A DNA stretch of 64,000 bases from Moritella sp. 24 (GCF_018219155.1 NZ_CP056123.1:1311505-1375504), one strand, 5' to 3'. Shown: positions 29,897 through 41,678, numbered from the stretch's first letter. The notes: generated by a model not told the origin, from the sequence alone. Program-made: numbers and translations.

Positions 29897-32041
29897 CTAA
29901 GACGTTAATTGCTTAGATTGAATCGCTGTAAGCGCGATTGTGTAAACGATATCGTCTACTAATGCGCCACGTGATAAATCATTTACTGGTTTACGCATGC
30001 CTTGCAGCATTGGACCAATAGAGATTAAGTTTGCAGAACGCTGTACCGCTTTGTAAGTTGTGTTACCAGTATTAAGATCTGGGAATACAAATACAGTCGC
30101 TTTACCAGCAACAGGGCTGTTTGGCGCTTTGCTTTTCGCAACATTTTCCATGATAGCAGCATCGTACTGTAATGGACCGTCGATAACTAAATCAGGACGA
30201 CGTTCTTGTGCGATTTTAGTTGCTTCACGTACTTTCTCTACATCACTACCTTGGCCAGATGAACCAGTTGAGTAAGAGATCATAGCAACGCGAGGGTCGA
30301 TACCGAATGCTTTAGCAGAATCAGCAGATTGAATCGCGATGTCAGCTAGTTGAGAAGCATTTGGATCTGGGTTAATTGCACAGTCACCGTAAACTAATAC
30401 TTGGTCAGGCAATAACATGAAGAAGATTGAAGACACTAGGTTTGAACCTGGTGCAGTCTTAATCAATTGTAGTGCTGGACGAATTGTATTTGCTGTTGTG
30501 TGTACTGCACCAGAAACAAGACCATCAACTTCATTTTGTTCTAGCATCATAGTTGCTAGTACAACGTTGTCTTGTAACTGTTCACGTGCAACTACTTCTG
30601 TAAGGCCTTTCGCTTTACGTAGTTCAACCATAGGTGCAACAAACTTTTCAAGGCATGTTACTGGATCTACGATTTCAACGCCTTCAGACAAGGTAATACC
30701 TTGGCTTTCAGCAACACGTTTAATTTCAGCTGGGTTACCAACAAGTACTGGTGTAGCGATGCCACGTTCAGCACAGATGTTAGCTGCTTCAATTGTACGC
30801 GGTTCTTCACCTTCAGGAAGAACAACACGTTTCTTCGCTTGACGTGCTAATTCAGTTAACTGGTAACGGAATGCAGGTGGTGATAAACGACGAGTACGTT
30901 GAGTACCAATAGTTAACGTTTCAATCCATTGCTTGTCGATATGACTTGCGATGTAATCTTGAACTGCTTCGATGCGTTGTTTGTCATCTGCAGGGATATC
31001 AAGATTGAAGTTTTGAAGCGTTAATGCAGTCTGCCAAGTATTCGTTGGCGTCAACATGATTGGTAAACCTGTAGCCATTGCTTGCTTACAAAGTTTTAAT
31101 ACGCTTTCGTCTGGACGAACATCACCAGTTAATAGTAATGCGCCAACTTTAACGCCGTTCATTGCAGCAAGACATGCAGCAACGATAACGTCAGCACGAT
31201 CGCCAGAAGTAACTAATAAGCCACCTGGACGGAAGTGCTCAAGCATGTTCGGGATAGAACGTGCACAGAAAGTGATACCAACTAGACGACGTTCTTCGAT
31301 TTCGCCTTCGTTTAGGATTTCAGCGTTTAAGTGTTTCGCTAGATCTTTTGCACGTGGTGCAATTAGCTCTGCGCTCCATGGGATACAACCCAGGATAGGC
31401 ATTGGGCTTTTGCCAAATACTTGTAACACTTCTAGGTTATGGCTAGCATTACCTGAAGTCGCTTCAAACATTTCTGCAAGATCTGGACGGTTACGACCAG
31501 CTTCATCAAGTGGTGCGCCAACTTTGTTGATTACACAACCGATGATACGTTTGTTTTTGCTGCCACCGAAGTTAGCACAAGCAATTTCTAAACGATCTTT
31601 AAGCTGTTCTGAAGAGTCTGTGCCAGGGTTAGTTACAAATACCATTTCAGCATCAAGTGCTTTAGCGATATTGTAGTTTAAGCTGTTAGCAAATGGTTGT
31701 TTTGATGTTGGTACTAGACCTTCAACAACAACGATTTCAGCATCAACCATGTGAGATTCAAAGCGTTCAACGATATCTTCAAGAAGCACGTCAGTTTTAC
31801 CAGCGCCGATTAATTTTTCAGCATGTGATAAAGTGAACGGAGTCGCAGGAGAAGTATTAGTTCCTTGACGGATGATTTCAGTTGATAACTCTGGGCCCTT
31901 TTCGCCTTGGCGAGGTTGAGCAACAGGTTTGAAAAAGTTAACGTTTAGGCCGTTACGTTCAAACGCACGAACCATACCTAGACTAACAGAAGTTACGCCT
32001 ACGCCTACGCCAACTGGGATAAGCATTATAGTGCGAGCCAC
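29897..32041 (-). CDS. pta: Phosphate acetyltransferase
   Basis: The 714-residue long-form enzyme converts acetyl-CoA and phosphate to acetyl phosphate. It has an N-terminal BioD-like P-loop-type domain at about 1-230, a DRTGG domain at about 230-340, and the C-terminal PTA catalytic domain from about 390, including the [17 protein letters not shown] and [14 protein letters not shown] motifs. It follows ackA by 89 bases on the same strand, the usual ackA-pta operon for acetate fermentation and acetyl-phosphate control. Confidence 0.98.
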   Translation of the reverse strand: MARTIMLIPVGVGVGVTSVSLGMVRAFERNGLNVNFFKPVAQPRQGEKGPELSTEIIRQGTNTSPATPFTLSHAEKLIGAGKTDVLLEDIVERFESHMVDAEIVVVEGLVPTSKQPFANSLNYNIAKALDAEMVFVTNPGTDSSEQLKDRLEIACANFGGSKNKRIIGCVINKVGAPLDEAGRNRPDLAEMFEATSGNASHNLEVLQVFGKSPMPILGCIPWSAELIAPRAKDLAKHLNAEILNEGEIEERRLVGITFCARSIPNMLEHFRPGGLLVTSGDRADVIVAACLAAMNGVKVGALLLTGDVRPDESVLKLCKQAMATGLPIMLTPTNTWQTALTLQNFNLDIPADDKQRIEAVQDYIASHIDKQWIETLTIGTQRTRRLSPPAFRYQLTELARQAKKRVVLPEGEEPRTIEAANICAERGIATPVLVGNPAEIKRVAESQGITLSEGVEIVDPVTCLEKFVAPMVELRKAKGLTEVVAREQLQDNVVLATMMLEQNEVDGLVSGAVHTTANTIRPALQLIKTAPGSNLVSSIFFMLLPDQVLVYGDCAINPDPNASQLADIAIQSADSAKAFGIDPRVAMISYSTGSSGQGSDVEKVREATKIAQERRPDLVIDGPLQYDAAIMENVAKSKAPNSPVAGKATVFVFPDLNTGNTTYKAVQRSANLISIGPMLQGMRKPVNDLSRGALVDDIVYTIALTAIQSKQLTS

Positions 32042-32130
32042 TAGCGTCCCCTTATATTGGGATTGAGAAGAAAGAAAGGTGTTATCACACCTTTCTTATT
32101 TAAATTTAACTAAGTAAGTTAACTAGCTAA

Positions 32131-33324
32131 TTAGATTAAGCTAACTGCATCTTGTGCAATTACTAGTTCTTCGTTAGTAGAAATAACCATAGCTTTAATT
32201 TTACTGTTTGCTGTAGTAATTGTACCTTCAGAACCGAAACGTGCTGCTGTATTTGCAGTTTCATCTACTTCGATACCGAAGATAGAAAGTTGGTTAAGAA
32301 CTAGTGAACGGATAACGTCAGAGTTTTCACCGATACCACCAGTAAATACGATAGCGTCGATACGGCCTAAAGCAGCAGCGTATGAAGCGATGTATTTAGC
32401 TAGACGGTAGCAAGAAAGTTCCATTGCGCGAACTGCGCCAACTTGACCTTCTGCGTGGCCATCTTCGATAGCACGGCAATCGCTAGAAATTTCAGAAATA
32501 CCTAACAAACCACTTTCGTTGTTTAGCATGCTGTTAACTTCTGCAAGCGTGTAGTTACACTGTGTAACTAGGTGGTTGATGATACTTGGGTCAAGATCAC
32601 CACTACGCGTACCCATTACTAGACCTTCAAGCGGAGTCATACCCATGCTTGTGTCTACTGATTTACCATCTTTAATTGCACAGATTGATGCGCCGTTACC
32701 TAGGTGACAGTTGATGATGTTAGTTTCTTCAACTTTTTGACCTAGAAGTGCAGCAGCTTCACGACCGATGAATAGGTGACTAGTACCGTGCATGCCGTAA
32801 CGACGGATGCCATTTTCGCGGTATAGTTTGTATGGTAAAGCGTATAGGTATGCTTTTTCAGGCATAGACTGGTGGAACGCAGTATCAAATACAGCTACTT
32901 GTGGAAGTGCTGGGAATGCAGCTTGTGCAGCACGGATACCGATAAGGTGAGCAGGGTTATGAAGCGGTGCTAAAGTTGCACAGTCTTCGATGCCTTGCAT
33001 TACAGCGTCATCAATGATTACTGATGAAGTGAATTTTTCGCCGCCGTGTACAACACGATGACCGATCGCTACGATAGCGTCGCTCATTTCTTTTTGGTCT
33101 TCAAGAATGTTATTTACAATGTACGCTACAGCTTCTTTATGTGAAGCGCCTGCGCCTAGATCGGCTGTGCCTTTATTGCCGTCAAGTTTCCACTTGATAC
33201 GTGCATTTTCTAAATTAAAGCATTCAGCAAGACCAGATAATTTTTCATCACCTGATACTGAATCAAGAACTGCAAATTTAAGAGAAGAGCTACCACAGTT
33301 TAGAACTAGAACGAGTTTATTCAT
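32131..33324 (-). CDS. ackA: Acetate kinase
   Basis: The 397-residue enzyme makes ATP and acetate from acetyl phosphate. Family motifs are present: [14 protein letters not shown] at the N terminus, [21 protein letters not shown], and the adenosine-binding [10 protein letters not shown] near 328. It is the promoter-proximal gene of ackA-pta. The divergent yfbV gene lies upstream, the normal gammaproteobacterial arrangement. A CRP-like site is in the shared intergenic region. Confidence 0.98.
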   Translation of the reverse strand: MNKLVLVLNCGSSSLKFAVLDSVSGDEKLSGLAECFNLENARIKWKLDGNKGTADLGAGASHKEAVAYIVNNILEDQKEMSDAIVAIGHRVVHGGEKFTSSVIIDDAVMQGIEDCATLAPLHNPAHLIGIRAAQAAFPALPQVAVFDTAFHQSMPEKAYLYALPYKLYRENGIRRYGMHGTSHLFIGREAAALLGQKVEETNIINCHLGNGASICAIKDGKSVDTSMGMTPLEGLVMGTRSGDLDPSIINHLVTQCNYTLAEVNSMLNNESGLLGISEISSDCRAIEDGHAEGQVGAVRAMELSCYRLAKYIASYAAALGRIDAIVFTGGIGENSDVIRSLVLNQLSIFGIEVDETANTAARFGSEGTITTANSKIKAMVISTNEELVIAQDAVSLI

Positions 33325-33735
33325 GCGTAAAAACCTATTATGAAATAATCAATAAAATAACTGATAACAATCCCTAGCGATTTTCGCTTAGGTATCGTAT
33401 CTTTATTAAAGCAGAGACGTTGTCTGTGCTTTGTAAATTGGCTGACACTGTCATTTTTACGTACGATGTCGTAGTTGATACGACGAATGTTCGTTACTAA
33501 GTATCCATCTTAAAGAAATGACAACTTTCTTAAACTGTGAGTTATGTCACTCACATTTTCCCTTAAAGTGTTAACTGCCTCATAGTTTACTTGCAATGAG
33601 ACGATTTCTCAAAGTATATTTGTAATAAAGTTGATCTAAACCATTAACTTAACATTCATATACTATTTTACGTCCACCATGACATAGTGTATGGTTTGAA
33701 TTATAGAAAATTTATGTTTTTACGGGAGGATGCTG
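33325..33735. other. Divergent intergenic region between ackA and yfbV
   Basis: This region of 411 bases should hold both promoters. It contains a CRP-like site and a half-conserved HexR-like sequence, TGTAATAAAGTT, near 33620. No gene is seen. Confidence 0.5.
33536..33551. promoter_or_regulatory. CRP-like site between ackA and yfbV
   Basis: TGTGAGTTATGTCACT matches TGTGA-N6-TCACA with one mismatch in the right arm. It lies about 210 bases from ackA and 185 from yfbV, so which gene it serves is unclear. Confidence 0.45.
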
Positions 33736-34173
33736 ATGAGTGTGTTTAAAGATACGCTTTATAAAGGTCAACATTATATGCAGCGCTGGCCGATGAAAAA
33801 AGAATTGGCGGCACTTTTTCCTGAAAATAGAATTATTGCTGCAACGAAGCTTGGCTTTAAAACTATGCCACCATTAGCTATTTTGACGGTGATGATGCAG
33901 TATCTCTATGGTGATATGCAACAATTGCCAGCAAGTATTGCGATTGCATTATTGTTAATCACGCTGCCGATGCAAGGTTTGTTTTGGTTAGGTAAGCGGT
34001 CGGGTGAGCTATTACCCGTGTCCCTAGCTACTTGGTATCATGAGTTATATCAAGGTCTCGTTACGCAAGGTTGCGAGCTTGCTCCAGCAGCAAAAAATCC
34101 GCATTATAGTGAATTAGCTTACGTATTAGAAAATGCATTTAAGCGTATGGATAAAGCCTTTATGGCGAAGTAA
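33736..34173 (+). CDS. yfbV: UPF0208 membrane protein YfbV
   Basis: The 145-residue protein matches YfbV: MSVFKDTLYKGQHYMQRWPMKKELAALFPENR at the N terminus (given here in part only), two membrane helices at about 43-90, and a cytoplasmic C terminus with SELAYVLENAFKRMDKAF. YfbV in Escherichia coli affects domain organisation at the terminus region, and its usual place is divergent from ackA-pta, as here. ATG 33736 was chosen over ATG 33730, because the GGGAGG ribosome site abuts the first ATG and sits at normal spacing from the second. Confidence 0.93.
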   Translation: MSVFKDTLYKGQHYMQRWPMKKELAALFPENRIIAATKLGFKTMPPLAILTVMMQYLYGDMQQLPASIAIALLLITLPMQGLFWLGKRSGELLPVSLATWYHELYQGLVTQGCELAPAAKNPHYSELAYVLENAFKRMDKAFMAK

Positions 34174-34237
34174 TACACGATCTATTATGAATATGCATAT
34201 TGTGGTGTGGTCGGTTTATACCAATAACGCTTAATTA

Positions 34238-34272
34238 AATACCGATAGTAAGATTACTATCGGTATTTTTTT
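34238..34272 (+). terminator. Intrinsic terminator after yfbV
   Basis: AATACCGATAGTAA pairs perfectly with TTACTATCGGTATT across GA and runs into seven T. Confidence 0.9.
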
Positions 34273-34312
34273 GTCTTCAAAACGAGGATGGGCGCCGTTA
34301 TTGATGCAATAA

Positions 34313-35146
34313 CTATGCAGTACGTTTATAAAGCGTGATGTTGAAGTCCAGTGTGAGTGTTAAATCGGCTGCGTATATAACCGCTTTTTGTTCATCACTC
34401 ATTTTCCAAGCCAGTGGTGTCATTTCTAATAAATTTTTAGCATCTTTTGCTTGTGTCAGCGTTATTTCATCCGTTAAGCGCTGCTGTTCAACCACATCAA
34501 ACCCTGCAATCTCTTCAATCTTCATGTCATGCTTTTCTGGTGTTTGATAAATCTTTTGTTTTAGCTCAAACAAATGCTCGGCAGCGGGGGTCACGGTCAG
34601 TAAGTAACCGTCTGTTTTGATAATGCGCGCTAGCTCATTGTCTTGTGATGGAGCATAAATACGAGTGACTAAATCTTGGCTCGCATCTGCGAACGGTGTT
34701 GCGTACGCACTTGCTACACAAAAGCTGATGCTTTTATAGCGTTTTGCGGCATAACGGATCGCTGATTTTGAAATATCCAGACCTGCAATCTGTGGTGCTG
34801 CATTCGCCATAACTTGCGCTAAGCGATGCGTGTAATAACCTTCGCCACAGCCTAAGTCGAGGATGTTTGGTGTATCTACGCTTGCTAAGGTTTGCTCAGC
34901 AATGCTGTTTACCTTGTCAGATAATGACTGGTAGAAACCTTGATCGAGAAATTCACGACGGGCTTGCATCATCTCTTTATTGTCACCTGGGTTCTTTGAT
35001 TTTTTGTTTTGTACCGGCAGTAAGTTTACGTAGCCTTCTTTTGCTAGATCAAATTGGTGGCGTTGCTCGCAAGCTAGACTTTTGTCTTGTGCGGATAAAG
35101 GGCGAGCGCAGATGGGGCAAAGGTAGGTCGGGCAAAGGTGGTTCAT
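34313..35146 (-). CDS. rlmA: 23S rRNA (guanine-N1)-methyltransferase RlmA
   Basis: The 277-residue enzyme has an N-terminal zinc finger (CPIC, then C..RH) followed by the FDLAKEGYVNLLP segment typical of RlmA(I), and a SAM-binding domain with ILDLGCGEGYYTHRLA near 90-105. RlmA methylates G745 of 23S rRNA in Escherichia coli. It is convergent with yfbV and lies upstream of nothing on its own strand, so it is probably a single-gene unit. The start at MNHLCPTYLCPIC fits the zinc-finger position. Confidence 0.93.
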   Translation of the reverse strand: MNHLCPTYLCPICARPLSAQDKSLACEQRHQFDLAKEGYVNLLPVQNKKSKNPGDNKEMMQARREFLDQGFYQSLSDKVNSIAEQTLASVDTPNILDLGCGEGYYTHRLAQVMANAAPQIAGLDISKSAIRYAAKRYKSISFCVASAYATPFADASQDLVTRIYAPSQDNELARIIKTDGYLLTVTPAAEHLFELKQKIYQTPEKHDMKIEEIAGFDVVEQQRLTDEITLTQAKDAKNLLEMTPLAWKMSDEQKAVIYAADLTLTLDFNITLYKRTA

Positions 35147-35246
35147 GTGATCTCGTTATTCAGGTAAAAGTTAGCAACAGGCTAAAACAAAAAACCGATC
35201 ATAGCATAGAGCTAGGATCGGTTTGAAATAGAATTCGTTTGGGCTA

Positions 35247-36023
35247 TTAATAAAGCACATTATCTTTGTAGATTGATAATATGTTTTTAATACGGTCCAT
35301 TGTTTCTTTGCTTGGTGGCGCAACACCGTCTAATGGGTAATCAAAGCCCATTGTTTTCCATTTATGCAGGCCTAATTGGTGATAAGGCAGCAATTCTACT
35401 TTTTCAACATTATCCATGTTCTGAATAAATTTACCCAGTTCATGTGCAGACTCGTCATCATCGGTATAACCCGGAACAACGACATAACGTATCCATGTTT
35501 TTTGATTACGTTTTGCTAAATATTCGGCAAACTCGAGGGTACGTTTATTGCTAACACCGACTAATTTTTGGTGTACTTCATTATTCATTTGTTTTAGATC
35601 TAGCATCACTAAATCTGATACATCGAGCACTTCATCAATGACATCTGTGTATTTACGGATGTAACCATTGGTATCTAAACAGGTATTCACTTCTTGCGCT
35701 TGCGCGGCAGCGAAAAAATCACGTACAAACTCAGGTTGTAGCATTGCTTCGCCACCGGATGCGGTAACGCCACCACCGGTTGCTTGCATAAATGCTTTGT
35801 ACGAAATCAGTTCACGAATTAATTCATCGACGGTCGTTTCTTTACCTGAATGCAGATCCCATGAGTCACGGTTATGGCAATATTGGCAACGCATTAGACA
35901 GCCTTGCATAAAGACAATAAAACGAATACCTGGCCCATCAACGGTACCACAAGATTCGGTAGAATGGATGCGTCCTACTGTGCTACATAATTCAGTAGAA
36001 TCAATAGGTTTGATAAGCGACAT
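35247..36023 (-). CDS. pflA: Pyruvate formate-lyase activating enzyme
   Basis: This 258-residue radical SAM enzyme puts the glycyl radical on PflB under anaerobic conditions. The iron-sulfur ligands are Cys42, Cys46 and Cys49 in [16 protein letters not shown], followed by the glycine-rich [14 protein letters not shown] motif. It is shorter at the C terminus than some glycyl-radical activases and has no ferredoxin insert, consistent with PflA. It lies 150 bases after pflB, behind a terminator, so it can be made by read-through or from its own promoter. Confidence 0.97.
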   Translation of the reverse strand: MSLIKPIDSTELCSTVGRIHSTESCGTVDGPGIRFIVFMQGCLMRCQYCHNRDSWDLHSGKETTVDELIRELISYKAFMQATGGGVTASGGEAMLQPEFVRDFFAAAQAQEVNTCLDTNGYIRKYTDVIDEVLDVSDLVMLDLKQMNNEVHQKLVGVSNKRTLEFAEYLAKRNQKTWIRYVVVPGYTDDDESAHELGKFIQNMDNVEKVELLPYHQLGLHKWKTMGFDYPLDGVAPPSKETMDRIKNILSIYKDNVLY

Positions 36024-36088
36024 AATATCTCCAAAAGATAGGGCTATACATTTATTATAAACAGATCTATACAGGTAATTATAAATAG

Positions 36089-36114
36089 AAAAGCCTTACA
36101 TGTGTAAGGCTTTT
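36089..36114 (-). terminator. Terminator or attenuator between pflB and pflA
   Basis: AAAAGCCTTACA pairs perfectly with TGTAAGGCTTTT around TG. The short U tract suggests partial termination, which would lower pflA relative to pflB. Confidence 0.75.
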
Positions 36115-36173
36115 ATCTATATGACGCTATAAAAATAAGCGAATGTTATTTTATAGTGTCCTAATCAATCAAG

Positions 36174-38453
36174 TTAGAATGACTCTTGGAAAGTACGAGT
36201 GATTACATCTTGTTGTTGTTCAGGTGTTAGCGAGTTGAAACGTACCGCGTAACCAGACACACGAATGGTCAGTTGTGGGTATTTTTCAGGGTGCTTAACA
36301 GCGTCTAACAACATTGAACGGTCCATCACGTTTACGTTTAAGTGCTGACCACCTTCAATTGCACTGCTGTGCTTGAAGTAACCATCCATTAAACCAGCTA
36401 GGTTAGTACGACGAGTATCGTCTGTTTTACCTAGTGCGTTTGGTACGATAGAGAAAGTATAAGAGATACCATCTTTTGCGTATTCAAACGGTAGTTTTGC
36501 TACTGATGTCAGGGCAGCGATAGCGCCTTTTTCATCACGACCATGCATTGGGTTTGCGCCCGGTGCGAATGGTGCGCCTGCACGACGGCCATCTGGTGTA
36601 GTACCTGTTTTCTTGCCGTATACAACGTTAGAAGTAATTGTTAGTACTGACTGTGTTGGTTTCGCATCACGGTACATTTTGTGACTAGCAACTTTCTTCA
36701 TGAACGTTTCAACAAGGTCACAAGCGATTTCATCTACACGTGAATCGTTGTTACCAAATTTAGGATATTCACCTTCGATTTCAAAATCGATTGCGATGCC
36801 GTCTTCGTCACGAATAGGCTTAACTTTTGCAAATTTAATTGCAGAAAGTGAATCAGCTGTAACAGATAGACCAGCGATACCACATGCCATTGTACGTTCA
36901 ACGTCACGGTCATGTAATGCCATTAGTGATGCTTCATACGAGTATTTATCGTGTGAATAGTGAATTGAGTTAAGTGCAGTAACATAAGTCGTTGCTAACC
37001 AATCCATCATCTTGTCTAAACGTGCTGCGATATCTTCGTAGTTAAGTACGTCATCAGTGATCTTGTCTGATTTAGGACCCACTTGGATTTTTAGTTTTTC
37101 ATCTACGCCGCCATTGATTGTATATAACAATGCTTTAGCAAGGTTACTACGTGCGCCGAAGAACTGCATTTGTTTACCAACAATCATTGGTGATACACAA
37201 CATGCAATTGCATAGTCATCGTTGTCGAAATCGGTACGCATTAAGTCATCATTTTCGTACTGGATTGACGATGTATCAATTGATACTTTCGCACAGTAGC
37301 GTTTGAAGTTTAATGGTAGATTTTCAGCCCACAATACAGTGATGTTTGGCTCTGGTGAAGGACCCATAGTGTATTGTGTGTGTAGTACACGGAATGATGA
37401 TTTAGTTACTAGTGAACGGCCATCTGTACCCATACCTGCGATAGTTTCTGTTGCCCAGATTGGGTCACCAGAGAATAACTCATCGTATTCTGGTGTACGT
37501 AAGAAACGAACCATACGTAGTTTCATTACTAGGTGATCAATCATTTCCTGAGCGTCAGTCTCAGTAATGATACCCGCTTGTAAATCACGTTCGATGTAGA
37601 TATCGAGGAACGTTGTTACACGACCAAAGCTCATTGCTGCGCCATTTTGTGATTTAACTGCAGCTAGGTAGCCGAAGTAAGTCCACTGGATCGCTTCTTT
37701 TGCATTTGTTGCTGGACCAGAAATATCGAAACCGTAAGTTGCCGCCATTTCTTTAATTTGTGCTAATGCGCGGTACTGCTCAGAGATTTCTTCACGTAAA
37801 CGCATTGTTGCTTCTAGGTCTTCACCTGAGTAGAACTTCGCTTCTAATGATTTTTGCTGTGCAAATTTGTCTTTCATTAGGAAGTCGATGCCGTATACAG
37901 CAACACGACGGTAATCACCAATGATACGACCACGACCATATGCATCAGGTAAACCTGTTAGGATACCTGACTTACGACATTTCATGATGTCGCTTGTGTA
38001 AACGTCAAATACGCCTTGGTTGTGTGTTTTACGGTATTCAGAGAAGATTTTGTTTGTTACTGGATCAAGTTCTTTACCATATGCTTTACAAGAACCTGCA
38101 ACCATACGGATACCGCCGTTAGCGATAATTGCACGTTTTAATGGTTTCTCAGTTTGTAGACCAACAATTGTTTCTAAACCTTGGTCAATGTAACCAGCGG
38201 CATGTGATGTAATTGTTGATGGTACAGATGTATCAAAATCAAGCGGCGCATGTGTGCTGTTTTCGATTTTAATGCCTTCCATTACATTGTTCCAAAGCGT
38301 ATCTGTCGCTTCAGTTGCATCTGCTAGGAAAGACTCATCGCCTGTAAATTCCGTGTAGTTTTTCTGGATAAAATCACGTAGGTTAACGTCGTTAGTCCAT
38401 TCGCCAGTTGTAAAACCTTGCCACGCTTGATCAAATATTGTTTGTTCAGTCAT
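36174..38453 (-). CDS. pflB: Formate C-acetyltransferase (pyruvate formate-lyase)
   Basis: The 759-residue glycyl-radical enzyme splits pyruvate into acetyl-CoA and formate. The radical glycine is at about residue 734 in RVSGYAVRF, and the adjacent catalytic cysteines are in [12 protein letters not shown] chose the start [14 protein letters not shown] at 38453; the open frame runs 12 codons further upstream, but those residues do not fit the family. It lies 67 bases after focA on the same strand, so focA-pflB(-pflA) is one fermentation unit feeding pta-ackA. Confidence 0.98.
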   Translation of the reverse strand: MTEQTIFDQAWQGFTTGEWTNDVNLRDFIQKNYTEFTGDESFLADATEATDTLWNNVMEGIKIENSTHAPLDFDTSVPSTITSHAAGYIDQGLETIVGLQTEKPLKRAIIANGGIRMVAGSCKAYGKELDPVTNKIFSEYRKTHNQGVFDVYTSDIMKCRKSGILTGLPDAYGRGRIIGDYRRVAVYGIDFLMKDKFAQQKSLEAKFYSGEDLEATMRLREEISEQYRALAQIKEMAATYGFDISGPATNAKEAIQWTYFGYLAAVKSQNGAAMSFGRVTTFLDIYIERDLQAGIITETDAQEMIDHLVMKLRMVRFLRTPEYDELFSGDPIWATETIAGMGTDGRSLVTKSSFRVLHTQYTMGPSPEPNITVLWAENLPLNFKRYCAKVSIDTSSIQYENDDLMRTDFDNDDYAIACCVSPMIVGKQMQFFGARSNLAKALLYTINGGVDEKLKIQVGPKSDKITDDVLNYEDIAARLDKMMDWLATTYVTALNSIHYSHDKYSYEASLMALHDRDVERTMACGIAGLSVTADSLSAIKFAKVKPIRDEDGIAIDFEIEGEYPKFGNNDSRVDEIACDLVETFMKKVASHKMYRDAKPTQSVLTITSNVVYGKKTGTTPDGRRAGAPFAPGANPMHGRDEKGAIAALTSVAKLPFEYAKDGISYTFSIVPNALGKTDDTRRTNLAGLMDGYFKHSSAIEGGQHLNVNVMDRSMLLDAVKHPEKYPQLTIRVSGYAVRFNSLTPEQQQDVITRTFQESF

Positions 38454-38520
38454 AATAAGTACACCTAATCTAAAAAAATGTAATTCCAAAGTTTGCTATC
38501 TGCTGTGTTCACAACAGACA

Positions 38521-39372
38521 TTAAGATTCTTTTTTGCAGTAAATCGCCCAGTACGTCAAACCTACTAACAAGCCACCACCAATGATGTTACCGATGGTCA
38601 CAGGGATAAGGTTATTAAATACAAAGTTAGTGAGCGTTAAATCTGTAAAGTCGGCTGGATTAGCGCCAGTTGCTAGCCAAAATTCTGGGCCAGCAAAGTT
38701 CGCAATAACATACCCGAGTGGGATCATAAACATGTTAGCGATACTGTGTTCGTAGCCTGATGCAACGAACATGCTGACTGGCAATGCCACAGCAATAAAC
38801 TTGTCGGTAATAGACCGTGCAGCAAAGCTCATCCATACACCAAGGCAAACAAGTAGGTTTGCAAGGATGCCGAGTGTGACAGCCTGAATAAAGGTGTGAT
38901 GTAATTTGTGTTGAGCAATCTTCATCGCATTGATGCCCCAAGCACCATCTGCGACGAGATGTTGTTTGGCTAAAAACATGAGTAAGACAAAGAAGATACA
39001 ACCAACAAAGTTTCCGGCGTAAACAACGGCCCAGTTTTTGGCTAATTGCATTGTCGTAATCTTGTTATTGGCACGCGCAATAATAGTTAAGATTGAACTT
39101 GTGAATAGTTCACCGCCACAAACAACGACTAATAATAAGCCAAGGCTAAAAGCAAACCCGCCGATGAATTTTTTTAAACCATAAGCAACATCGGTAGTAC
39201 CTGTTGTTACCGTAGTATAGAAAGCAAATGCGATAGAAATGAATACACCTGCAGTAATGGCAAGCATGAAAGCTTGTTTAGGAGCTTTAGTTGCTTTAGC
39301 TACCCCGATAGTTTCTGCTTTATTTAGCAGTTCTGGCGGTAGGATTGCATCAAATGGGCTTACTGTTTTCAT
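38521..39372 (-). CDS. focA: Formate/nitrite transporter FocA
   Basis: The 283-residue inner-membrane channel belongs to the FNT family, with six helices. The FDAILPPELLNKAE N terminus, the KFIGGFAFSLGLLLVVVCGGELFTS region (quoted in part) and a conserved central NLLVCLGVWMSFAA segment fit FocA. It exports or imports formate made by PflB and is the first gene of the operon. An FNR-like box lies 59 bases before the start and a HexR-like palindrome 139 bases before it. Confidence 0.96.
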   Translation of the reverse strand: MKTVSPFDAILPPELLNKAETIGVAKATKAPKQAFMLAITAGVFISIAFAFYTTVTTGTTDVAYGLKKFIGGFAFSLGLLLVVVCGGELFTSSILTIIARANNKITTMQLAKNWAVVYAGNFVGCIFFVLLMFLAKQHLVADGAWGINAMKIAQHKLHHTFIQAVTLGILANLLVCLGVWMSFAARSITDKFIAVALPVSMFVASGYEHSIANMFMIPLGYVIANFAGPEFWLATGANPADFTDLTLTNFVFNNLIPVTIGNIIGGGLLVGLTYWAIYCKKES

Positions 39373-39430
39373 TGTTTGGTCTCAATCAATAACTCGTACA
39401 CATTATTACCTAACTAGTAGTATTTATAAA

Positions 39431-39444
39431 GTGATCCAGATCAA
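39431..39444. promoter_or_regulatory. FNR-like box upstream of focA-pflB
   Basis: GTGATCCAGATCAA matches TTGAT-N4-ATCAA with one mismatch. Anaerobic activation of focA-pfl by FNR is established in enteric bacteria. Confidence 0.65.
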
Positions 39445-39510
39445 TTTTATGGTTGTTTGTGTTTTTTTATTACGAAAAGTAAGGTGTTTCATCTGAAGCC
39501 TCCGCTCAAG

Positions 39511-39527
39511 TTGTAACTTAATTACAA
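39511..39527. promoter_or_regulatory. HexR-like operator upstream of focA-pflB
   Basis: TTGTAACTTAATTACAA is symmetric and nearly identical to the site upstream of ptsH (14 of 17 positions or better). It fits the HexR consensus TGTAAT-N3-ATTACA with one or two changes. Confidence 0.55.
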
Positions 39528-39864
39528 TAAATCGACGTTTTTATTAACTTTATTTTAAAAATAACACGAAAAGTTTAAAAAACTATTTATAGTAAGATAA
39601 GCCATCATAAATACCAATATGGCGGTACTCTACAGTGTTATATGTCACTGGACGTTAATCCTGTATTTTTTGTTTATTCGGTTTATAAGACCTAACGTCA
39701 ACTCTGATGTGGAGTTAATGACTAAACTTGGCTGGCTTTATGTTATCTGAATGACTAATTTGCTATGTTAATTGCTGTTTTTATGTTGCAGTCTTTAATA
39801 CTAGTTTGAATTAACGCCTTGCACATGTCTTATATTGTTATAAATCGTATTTAGGATGAATAGA

Positions 39865-40635
39865 ATGAGTAGCAGTCCCACATTAGACATCAAAAATTTA
39901 CATAAATCATTTGGTGACAATGAAGTCCTTAAAGGCATAGACCTGACTGCAAATAAAGGTGATGTAATCTCTATTATTGGTTCATCAGGCTCTGGTAAAA
40001 GTACCTTTTTACGTTGTATTAATTTATTAGAAATGCCAACAGCTGGTGATATATCTGTAAATGGTGAGTTAATCGGTATGATTGACGATCGTCACGGTAA
40101 GAGAGATATCGCTTGTAAGAAGCAAGTTCAACGCATTCGTTCGCGTTTGGCAATGGTATTTCAAGGCTTCAATTTATGGTCGCACATGACAGTCATTGAA
40201 AATGTGATCGAAGCTCCAATTCATGTTTTGGGTATCTCACGTAGTGACGCAATTGCGAGCGCAGAACAATATCTGAAGAAAGTTGATTTATGGGAAAGAA
40301 AAGACTATTACCCAAGTCAGCTATCTGGCGGTCAAAAACAGCGTGTTGCAATCGCACGCGCTTTAGCGGTTGAACCTGAAGTGCTGTTATTTGACGAGCC
40401 TACATCGGCCCTTGATCCAGAACTCGTTGGTGAAGTATTACGGGTGATGCAAAGTTTGGCTGAGGAAGGCCGTACGATGTTAGTGGTTACCCATGAAATG
40501 GCATTTGCGCGCGATGTATCAACTAAGGTGATTTTCTTGCATCAAGGTCAAATTGAAGAGCAGGGTGATCCAAAAGAATTATTTGATAATCCGAAATCAG
40601 AACGTGTGAAGCAATTTTTAGCGCCCAAATATTAA
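39865..40635 (+). CDS. Polar amino acid ABC transporter, ATP-binding protein (HisP/ArtP-like)
   Basis: The 256-residue ATPase has Walker [10 protein letters not shown], the Q loop in MVFQGFNLW, the signature LSGGQKQR, Walker [15 protein letters not shown] and the switch histidine in VVTHEM. It is closest to the HisP/AotP group for arginine, lysine, ornithine and histidine; the insert [16 protein letters not shown] between Walker A and the Q loop is typical of that group. It powers uptake with the three genes downstream. ATG 39865 was preferred over ATG 39856 because AGGA is well placed before it. Confidence 0.94.
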   Translation: MSSSPTLDIKNLHKSFGDNEVLKGIDLTANKGDVISIIGSSGSGKSTFLRCINLLEMPTAGDISVNGELIGMIDDRHGKRDIACKKQVQRIRSRLAMVFQGFNLWSHMTVIENVIEAPIHVLGISRSDAIASAEQYLKKVDLWERKDYYPSQLSGGQKQRVAIARALAVEPEVLLFDEPTSALDPELVGEVLRVMQSLAEEGRTMLVVTHEMAFARDVSTKVIFLHQGQIEEQGDPKELFDNPKSERVKQFLAPKY

Positions 40636-40804
40636 GGGCTAGCCCCAAAATATGAAGGGTTAGCAGCGAAATACAATTTCATTGCATCAAGATACTAACG
40701 GTGAGTGGTGACACCACGCTGACCGTATAAAAATAAAAACTATAAAAAGAAAAATACAAACACAGATCAGTGATTGATCTCATTATAATAATAGGGAAAT
40801 ACTT

Positions 40805-41578
40805 ATGAAAAAATTAGCGACTGTTATTGCAGCAAGTGTTGCGACAAGCTTATTACTTTCTTCAGCTGTTGTAGCGAAAGAATGGACTGATGTCCGTTTA
40901 GGTGTTGATTCACCTTATAAACCATTTGAGTATAAAACACCAGATGGTGAGCTAACTGGCTTTGAAATCGATTTAGGTAATGAAGTTTGTAAACGCGCTA
41001 ACTGGAATTGTACTTGGGTTGTGCAATCTTGGGACGGTATTATTCCTGGTTTATTATCACGTAAATACGATGCTATTTTCTCTTCAATGTCGATTACTGA
41101 AGAACGTAAGAAGAAAGTATTATTCTCTGAACCTTACTACAATACACCAAGTGGTTGGTTTGCAGCGGCAGACTTTAAACTTGATGTAACAGATAAAGCT
41201 GCATTTAAAAAATTACGTATTGGTGTACAGCGCGGTACTGTGCAAGATACTTACGTAACAGACCATTTTGCTAGCAAAAACAAAATTAAGCGTTATAACA
41301 CAAGTGGTGATTTACTGCTTGATCTCGAAGGTGGTCGCTTAGACATGGTATTACTGGATTTCCCAGTCGGTGATACGACGTTGCTTATCCCTGAGAAAAA
41401 AGGTGCTTATGCAGCGGTTGGCGATACATTCCAACTTGGTAATGGCATGGGCGTTGCATTGCGTAAACGTGATAAGTCACTTGCGCAGACGTTTAATAAA
41501 GTATTAGCAGAAATTAAAACGGATGGTACATACGAAACTATCCAAGCTAAATACTTCAGCTACAGTATTAAAATGTAG
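40805..41578 (+). CDS. ABC transporter periplasmic substrate-binding protein, basic amino acid type
   Basis: The 257-residue protein has a Sec signal peptide ending near SSAVVAKEW and belongs to the SBP_bac_3 family: RLGVDSPYKPFEYKTPDGE, GFEIDLGNEVCKR and the hinge with DAIFSSMSITEERKK. The arginine/lysine/ornithine-binding proteins (ArgT/AotJ) share these features. Cys59 and Cys66 could form the disulfide seen in ArgT. It is the second gene of the operon, 169 bases after the ATPase gene; small hairpins in the gap may shape relative expression. Confidence 0.93.
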   Translation: MKKLATVIAASVATSLLLSSAVVAKEWTDVRLGVDSPYKPFEYKTPDGELTGFEIDLGNEVCKRANWNCTWVVQSWDGIIPGLLSRKYDAIFSSMSITEERKKKVLFSEPYYNTPSGWFAAADFKLDVTDKAAFKKLRIGVQRGTVQDTYVTDHFASKNKIKRYNTSGDLLLDLEGGRLDMVLLDFPVGDTTLLIPEKKGAYAAVGDTFQLGNGMGVALRKRDKSLAQTFNKVLAEIKTDGTYETIQAKYFSYSIKM

Positions 41579-41678
41579 TCTCTTTATCATCTCGTTTTTG
41601 AATTATAGATGATAAAAATGGGGGCCTAGTTTAGGTTATTAGCTAAGACTAGGCACCCACTGCTTTTCTGGGAATATT

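Larger units (their letters stand above)
39373..39864. other. Divergent intergenic region between focA and the ABC transporter operon
   Basis: This region of 492 bases contains the FNR-like and HexR-like sites on the focA side. On the transporter side I found no clear ArgR box or riboswitch. No gene is supported. Confidence 0.5.

Noticed and set aside
31056-31676. 206-codon plus-strand ORF opposite pta
   Set aside because: It lies wholly inside the pta coding sequence in the complementary frame and has no family features.
33620-33634. HexR operator before ackA
   Set aside because: Only the left half (TGTAATAAAGTT) is conserved; the right arm does not match ATTACA.
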